64,000 nucleotides of DNA. Origin: Valencia hispanica (taxonomy: Eukaryota > Chordata > Actinopteri > Cyprinodontiformes > Valenciidae). The position numbers were made by a program, and so were the translations under genes. Of this stretch, positions 57,952 to 64,000 are shown in pieces (the stretch's first letter is position 1; every line of letters begins with the position of its first letter). The stretch lies in the NCBI GenBank assembly GCA_963556495.2, contig OY747712.1, positions 31,640,235 to 31,704,234 on the forward strand. Reading direction: 5' to 3'. The notes below the pieces were generated by a model. It was given only the letters and a program-made list of their open reading frames with translations. It had not been told where the DNA came from and made no database searches.

Positions 57952-59315
57952 CTACAGCTTTGCTGAATGATTTAATGATGGCGCATTTCTACTCGAATGC
58001 TGGCCAAACGCCAGACATGCATCAGCCCTCCAGCAGAAAAGTGACATTACAAAGCACATGATCACAATTAGATGAAAGCAAGCATATCAATATTTTCCAA
58101 GCCATAATCATAAAAATTATAACAAATAAAGACTTGAAATATCTCGCTTTGCATTTAATGAGTCTCTCATATTAGTTTCACCTTTGAAGATGAATAACTG
58201 AAATAAATTAACTTTTGCAGGATATTCTAATTTTGAGTTTCACCTGTAGCTCTTGATGGAAACAGTACAAATTCTAAATTGTAGACTTAATAAGGTTCAC
58301 AGACTTGATCCAAACATGGTAGGTACACATACTGTACCAAACAGTAAAGAAAAGACATTCTTCTGACAAAATGTTATTCAAAACTAGCTGTATTTATATT
58401 GCATTATGAAATACTAAAGGTTTCCTTATTACTCCATGAGCAGTGACCCATGGGGACCAGAGGGAGATTTTGAAGTGACATTTCAGGTTTGTTGAAAGCC
58501 AAGAAGCTGTTGGCTTAGCTGCTGCATGAGCATATCTCCTTCATTCTCACGAAGCGATGCAAAATATGCCACTAACCATCATGCTTTCTGTTTAGTTATC
58601 CATTTTACAGCGCTTTATTTTGATCTGCTGATGTTTCACTGCACCATCAAAAAGCCAACACAGGCACATGAGACAAACAACCACACACTCAACTCTAAGG
58701 TGAATTTAAAACTACCAAAAAGCCCAACAGATTTTCAGCACACCTTTGAGACGAGACCACAATCTGAAGCCATGACGGTAGGTTAATGATGATCATCTGT
58801 TAGGAAGAAGGCAACGGATTGCTACATAGATCATAGGTACCTCCCTGAGCTGAAAACGAAGCAACAGAAGTTTAGGCCCCGTCCATACAAACAGATGTTT
58901 TGAGAAATGGTGCGGTTAATTTTGTGATGAGGCTTACTGGGCTCAGTATTGGTACTGAACCCAATATCGAAGCCAGGCTTTGATCCGATAACAGGCTGAA
59001 CCCAGTGACTAAAATGCCACAGTCCTGTACTGTTGGAAGTTTTAGGTAAAATGTGGATTTTAATCTCAAACTGTATTCAAACAGATGTTTAATTTAATCT
59101 ATAGATTTTCCAAGTTTTCAGTCTGTCAGTCGACCTGTTCAGCCGTGCCTCCTTTGAGCATGTTTTGGTACCTACAGAGATAAAAACTTAAACAGCTGCT
59201 TCTGATGTGGTTTTTGAAAACATTTTGAGCAGAGGAAATTACTTACACTAAATCAGGAGAGAACAGCAGGCAACAGGAAGGCTAACTAGATTAATCTGAG
59301 CTTTCAGCATCCATC

Positions 59316-60230
59316 TACCATTAAATACGTTGGATTTGGGAATGTTGGCAGCCTAGTGGAGGAGTTTACAAGGTGAATGTTCCTTTCATGCTGGAGGATG
59401 TTGCAGGCAGCAGAACGTTCTCCACAGCGTCTCCAGACTCTGTCACGTCTGTCACATGTGCTCAGTGTGAACCTGCTTTCATCTGTGAAGAGCACAGGGC
59501 GCCAGTGGCGAATTTGCAGATCTTTGTGTTCTCTGGCAAATTCCAAACGTTCTACACGGTGTTGGGCTGAAGCACAATCTCCACCTGTGGACGTCGGGCC
59601 CTCATACCACCCTCATGGAGTCTGTTTCTGACCATTTGAGCAGACATATACATTTGTGGCCTGCTGGAGGTCATTTTGCAGTGCCCCTCATGTTCCTCCT
59701 TGTACAAAGGCGGAGGTAGCGCTCCTGCTGCTGTGTTGTTGCCCTCCTACGGCCTCCTCCACGTCTCCTGATGTACTGGCCTGTCTCCTGGTAGCGCCTC
59801 TATGCTCTGGACACTACGCTGACAGACACAGCAAACCTTCTTGCCACACCTCGCATTGATGTGCCATCCTAGATGAGCTGCACTACCTGAGCCACTTGTG
59901 TGGGTTGTAGACTCTGTCTCATGCTACCACTAGAGTGAAAGCACCGACAGCATTCAAAAGTGATCAAAACAGCCAGAAAGCAAAGGAACTGAGAAGTGGT
60001 CTGTGGTCATCACCTGCAGAAATACTCCTTTATTGGGGGTGTCTTGCTAATTGCCTATAATTTCACCTGCTGTCTATGCCATTTACACAACAGCATGTGA
60101 AATTGATTGTCAAGCAGTGTTTTTTCCCAAGTGGACAGTTTGATTTCCAAGAAGTGTGATATACTTGGAGTTACATTGCGTTGTTTAAGAGCTCCTTTTA
60201 TTTTTTTGACCAGTGTATGTTATCGGGATA
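59316..60230 (-). mobile_element. Tc1-like relic of the family shared by fish and lampreys
   Basis: The minus strand reads [17 protein letters not shown] then [38 protein letters not shown], and IRHWRPVLFTDESRFTLSTC followed by DRRDRVWRRCGER. It is cut off after that point (about 59316), so the second D and the E are absent. The 5' terminus (60230) is atacactggtcaaaaaaataaaa. Stops and frame changes are present. Confidence 0.75.
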
Positions 60231-62382
60231 CATGCAAGGCCCTTCAAATCTAAAATACTACAAAGCACTGCATCCAAGCAGTCCTCGGTGACTGCAGTTT
60301 TGTGATCACAATAGTGATTCAAAAAACTGATTCTGAGGTGGTTCCATCTTTGAGTAAAAGTTGCTTCAACAGGTTTAAAAAAAAAAAACAACATCTACTT
60401 TACTGAACCGTTTGATGCAACACCACTTTGTTTCATACAAATAAATATGATGTAGTTGTCTCTGCTCAAAAATTTAAAACTGTTCACTACATGAGTCGTT
60501 TCATTAAAAGCACTGTATGCAGCAGCTGTTTGATTCACTTTACCAACATTTTACACCCTAAAGAAAAGCTCAGTTTTAGCAGCTCTGCAGCTGAAAGAAT
60601 GTGAAAATAAGAACGAGGAATCATTCTAAACCTATTGTGATGAATGAAAATCCTAAGTATAAAACCATAAAACTTGAGATATGCACAGTAGGATAACTGA
60701 TAGCACAAATGTAGTTTGTACCATCTAAATTTTCTAAGACTTTTCCGTACCGATGACATATCAAATAATTACCATCAAGTCATGCCTTAATTAAACAAGC
60801 GCAGCATGACAAGTGACTAATGTGTGCATAACTTAATCAATTCACTTTTATTAAGGAACACTACATGGTGAATAAGGTTCATAAAAGGTTGTAGCAGCTG
60901 TCTGCCTGGAGCTCCTGTGTGTCTCACTACTAAAAACTTGATAAACAGTCTCCATCCTTTGCTTTTAACACAAACTTAATCCTCGACAATAGGCCTTGTG
61001 AGTCTCTTGGTTTTGCACAAACACACAAGCAGCCGTTGATGCATCGCTGCACCAGCTGAGGCAGTTTCTTCATGCACATTCGACAGAGGAAAAACAGGAC
61101 GATACCAGGTAATCATCTAGCCCCTTTCAAAGATGGAAATTGTCGTTGCTTTCCACCGGAACAAGCTCAGAGGACAGCTCACACTGACTGCTCGAGTGAG
61201 TATGTGTCACTGCATCCCCAACAGCTCCTCATTTCCATAAAGCAAAGTAACATAACAGAATCTGTGCTGATGCTGGAGGATCAGTCACTGCTGCAGTCCA
61301 TCTGCAGCTCAAATTTGTACTGAAGGACCTTGTGCACTAGCGGGCCGCAGGCTGCGGCGCTGACAGGACTGCAACACTCAGCGATACTGAAGTGGCTGCG
61401 GCGCAGCGGTGACATAAACAGATTATCAGAAGCTCCATCTACGCCGTGCTGGGCTCTGGAGGTGTTTGTTCGCGTTCCCGTCATTCCAGAAAGGCATTGA
61501 CAGGCTGTTACCACAGAAACAGAAGCGACGTTGCTCAATCAATACCAGCATGAGCATGCCCATCCCAACAGCAACGCCCTGGAAAGAAAAACCATTTCAT
61601 TAACAGGGAAACTATGTTGCTGCTGAATGGAGCCGCAGGTTGGCCCTCACAGACAGCCATTCCCACTCCAACACAAAAGGTGTCTAGTTAGAGTGTCTTT
61701 GTTTGATGCATGTCTACAGCTGATTACTGAGAAAGTAGCATTAAACTACAGCATGAGCCATTTGAAAAGTGGCCCTTTATGAATCATTTGACACTTCTGC
61801 CTAAAATACACATTTCCCACAAATAAAGTTATAGAGAAGAGGGGATAATTACATATGTGACTAATTTCCAAAGAAAGTAGCGGGCTGCATTCATGGAGCT
61901 GGTGATGAATGAGAAAGGATAAACTGTGACTATAATCAGGGGAAGGGAGGGATGCTGTAACAAACTGGTTTTGTAGGATAACTCAATTTACTGCCCAGCT
62001 ATTTAGCATGCTAATTAAATCTGAGTCTAATACCAATATGAAGCAACAGAAAGTTATAGTTTTCACAGCATTATATCTTCTATGACAATGTCGCTACGTT
62101 TTTTTTAAATATACATCTTCCTGCACACTGCATGTTAGATGACTTAAAGAAGGTGCGTCCACTTTCTCTCACAACAAATGCAAATCAATTACACAGCCTA
62201 CATCATGTAAATCTTAAATATTGTGATTAGGAATAGTTATGTTGTTTATTGTTATTAGAGGGAAACAAATGATTGCATTTGCGATTTGCCGATAATCTGT
62301 GATGTTTCCAAACCGTAAAGATGCCAATAGGGTTAGGATTGTAAAGTCTCCCCTTTTAACTAGTTTTTACCCCCCAATGATC

Positions 62383-62404
62383 GATCGATCTATCTATCTA
62401 TATA
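62383..62404. repeat. Short GATC/TATC microsatellite
   Basis: gatcgatcgatctatctatctata: three GATC units running into TCTA units. Confidence 0.8.
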
Positions 62405-64000
62405 GAATTGAAAACATGCTTAAATGCAACTAATGCGTGTCCGAGAGGCACATTTGCCCTCTTAATATAACTGATATTCTGAAGTAGCTTATTTACTGCC
62501 AAGTGACAGATGTATAGCCAAAAAGACAGTAAGTCAATTTTATTTACTTTTTATCAACACTTCTATCATTATCCCAATAAACAAAATATTGTGAACCATG
62601 ATACTTAAAAAACATACTAGGTTTACATACAAGCACTTTTCTCACCTCACATAAATAACTCACTTTACTAACCATTACCGTAAATCAAACATTACTGATA
62701 AAAATGCCATGATTATACCATCAAATGATTTTGATCATTAAAGTCTGATGGCAGCTCTTGTTAAATAAGCACTCTGATAGATTGTTCAACAAGTTCATGC
62801 TTTATGAATCATATGTCCCCGTTCTATGCAATCAAGTGCAAGAGCAACTCACCGCCCTACCAGAGTCTTACGCCACCCACATTTCCTGTTTGAAAAATGC
62901 GCCAAAAGGAGGCGTTGCTTGGCGGACCAGCGAACATGCGGGGGGGAGAGGGCTGGGCGTGGTCTGGGCTGTGATTGACATGTTGACAGCAGCTGACGCT
63001 GCTGAAGTGGCACAAAGACGGAGACAGCAAGAAACATGGAGAGCAATAGAGACGCGAGCTCCTTTGCCTGATGCCCGGTTCACACTGTGCGTTTTTCAGC
63101 CCTCTCAATGGACTGCTTCATGCCACATCGCGAGCTCCACCGAGGTCTAGAGCTGTGTCACACTGAAAGGTCCAAAATGTCAATGAGTCAGACCGCACCA
63201 CGTCTCGCTCCAGCAGGACGCACCAAAAGCCAACGTCACACGAGCATAGACTGTCACAAGCAGACCAGCACTGAATAAGCTGTCTGGGAGCACGTCACAC
63301 TGCACAGCCAGGCCTGTGAATCACACGCCGTGATCGTCCTTCACCAGAGGACAGAGAGGAAAGGGAGGAAGGTTCTGTGGAGGGGGCATGGGTGGAGACT
63401 CGTCTTCTTTTATACTCCACAGCGACAGGGCAGGTCTGAAGTCAGCCAGCAGCAATGTCCGATTCAAATTCAAATGCAGTGTAGAGTTTTAACCTGAAGA
63501 GGGCACTACACTGACTGTTTGGTAGATAAACTGTAAAAATGAGTGTCTAATAGTGCTGTCTGGCCATTTTGGTGAAAGTATTATCAGCTAGAAAAAGTTG
63601 ATTTGGGGGTGAGTTGCTCATATGGCTCTGACTGTAAGAAGCTACACAATATGGTGGATGAATATAGCCTACTGTTAAAGGTTTAGACAAATCTGTGATA
63701 CTCCTGTTGAGAATCACGAGGATTAAAAAGATGCCTGAATATTTTCTCAGTAAACGTTGCAAATACAATTCTAAACGGCAACTAAATGTAATATAGCATC
63801 TGGTTGCCTAGGTAGTCATTTCATAATCTGCTCAAATGAATCATCAACATTTAACAAACCTGTCTGATGACAAGTGCGGTTTCCGTCTGGGATATGTAGG
63901 AAAAGCTTCGCCCAACAAAGTGAATGTCTAAAAATTAATCTCCAAGACAACATCTGTTTTTAGTCGGTGTTGCCGTGGCGATCTAGCAACTAAAAGAGAC

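Noticed and set aside
61281..61600. Minus-strand ORF with a hydrophobic run (GVAVGMGMLMLVLI) as a membrane-protein exon
   Set aside because: No convincing splice sites on both sides and no recognisable neighbouring exons; it does not fit stk11.
62758..63150. 130-codon plus-strand ORF as a gene or as stk11 exon 1
   Set aside because: Wrong strand for stk11 and no LKB1 motifs; the protein looks random and overlaps three comparable minus-strand ORFs, as expected of a GC-rich island.

Overview
The window is vertebrate nuclear DNA, almost certainly from a teleost fish. The genes are split into many short exons, there is no operon structure, and introns and spacers are packed with Tc1-like, hAT-like and TTAA-flanked DNA transposons plus non-LTR retrotransposon tails typical of ray-finned fish. 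The species cannot be fixed from sequence alone.

Three protein genes can be read exon by exon. midn (midnolin) is on the minus strand at 9240-2771: six coding exons are present, and the C-terminal exons lie off the left edge. cbarp (voltage-gated Ca channel beta-anchoring and regulatory protein, also called Dos/BARP) is on the plus strand: a probable non-coding first exon ends near 17935, and nine coding exons at 28014-40730 sum to 2991 nt (996 aa). stk11 (LKB1 tumour-suppressor kinase) is on the minus strand at 57907-47838: exons 2-9 including the C-terminal CKQQ farnesylation motif; exon 1 was not found and should lie beyond the right edge. The order and relative orientation match human 19p13.3 (STK11-CBARP-ATP5F1D-MIDN), except that no atp5f1d was found between midn and cbarp. 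The genes are syntenic neighbours rather than one pathway: midnolin is a nuclear ubiquitin-like protein that promotes protein turnover, CBARP tunes neuronal and endocrine Ca channels, and LKB1 activates AMPK-family kinases.

Layout: 1-1388, decayed Tc1 copy; 1612-2654, hAT-like element with perfect 8-bp target duplication; 2771-9240, midn, whose 3.9-kb intron 5 holds a Tc1 copy (itself hit by a retroposon) and a Tc1 relic hit by a TTAA element; 9.3-17.7 kb, spacer with Tc1 relics, a SINE, a CA-rich microsatellite and a CATGTG-rich array; 17.7-18.3 kb, GC-rich cbarp 5' region; 18-28 kb, cbarp intron 1 with a 1.77-kb TTAA element, a hAT-like element and a small inverted-repeat element; 28.4-30.7 kb, a nested pair with a full-length Tc1 inside another element; 32.8-40.7 kb, cbarp exons with a further Tc1 copy in an intron; 40.7-47.8 kb, spacer; 47.8-57.9 kb, stk11 with transposon sequence abutting two of its splice sites; 57.9-64 kb, stk11 intron 1 or upstream sequence with a Tc1 relic of the family shared by fish and lampreys.

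Most notable: stk11 intron 2 is a U12-type AT-AC intron; TTAA-flanked elements, one with a possible THAP-like coding remnant and a partial relative at 54.8 kb; two Tc1 copies disabled at different sites; and transposon termini within about 10-45 bp of stk11 and cbarp splice sites. I found no clearly new multi-gene system.
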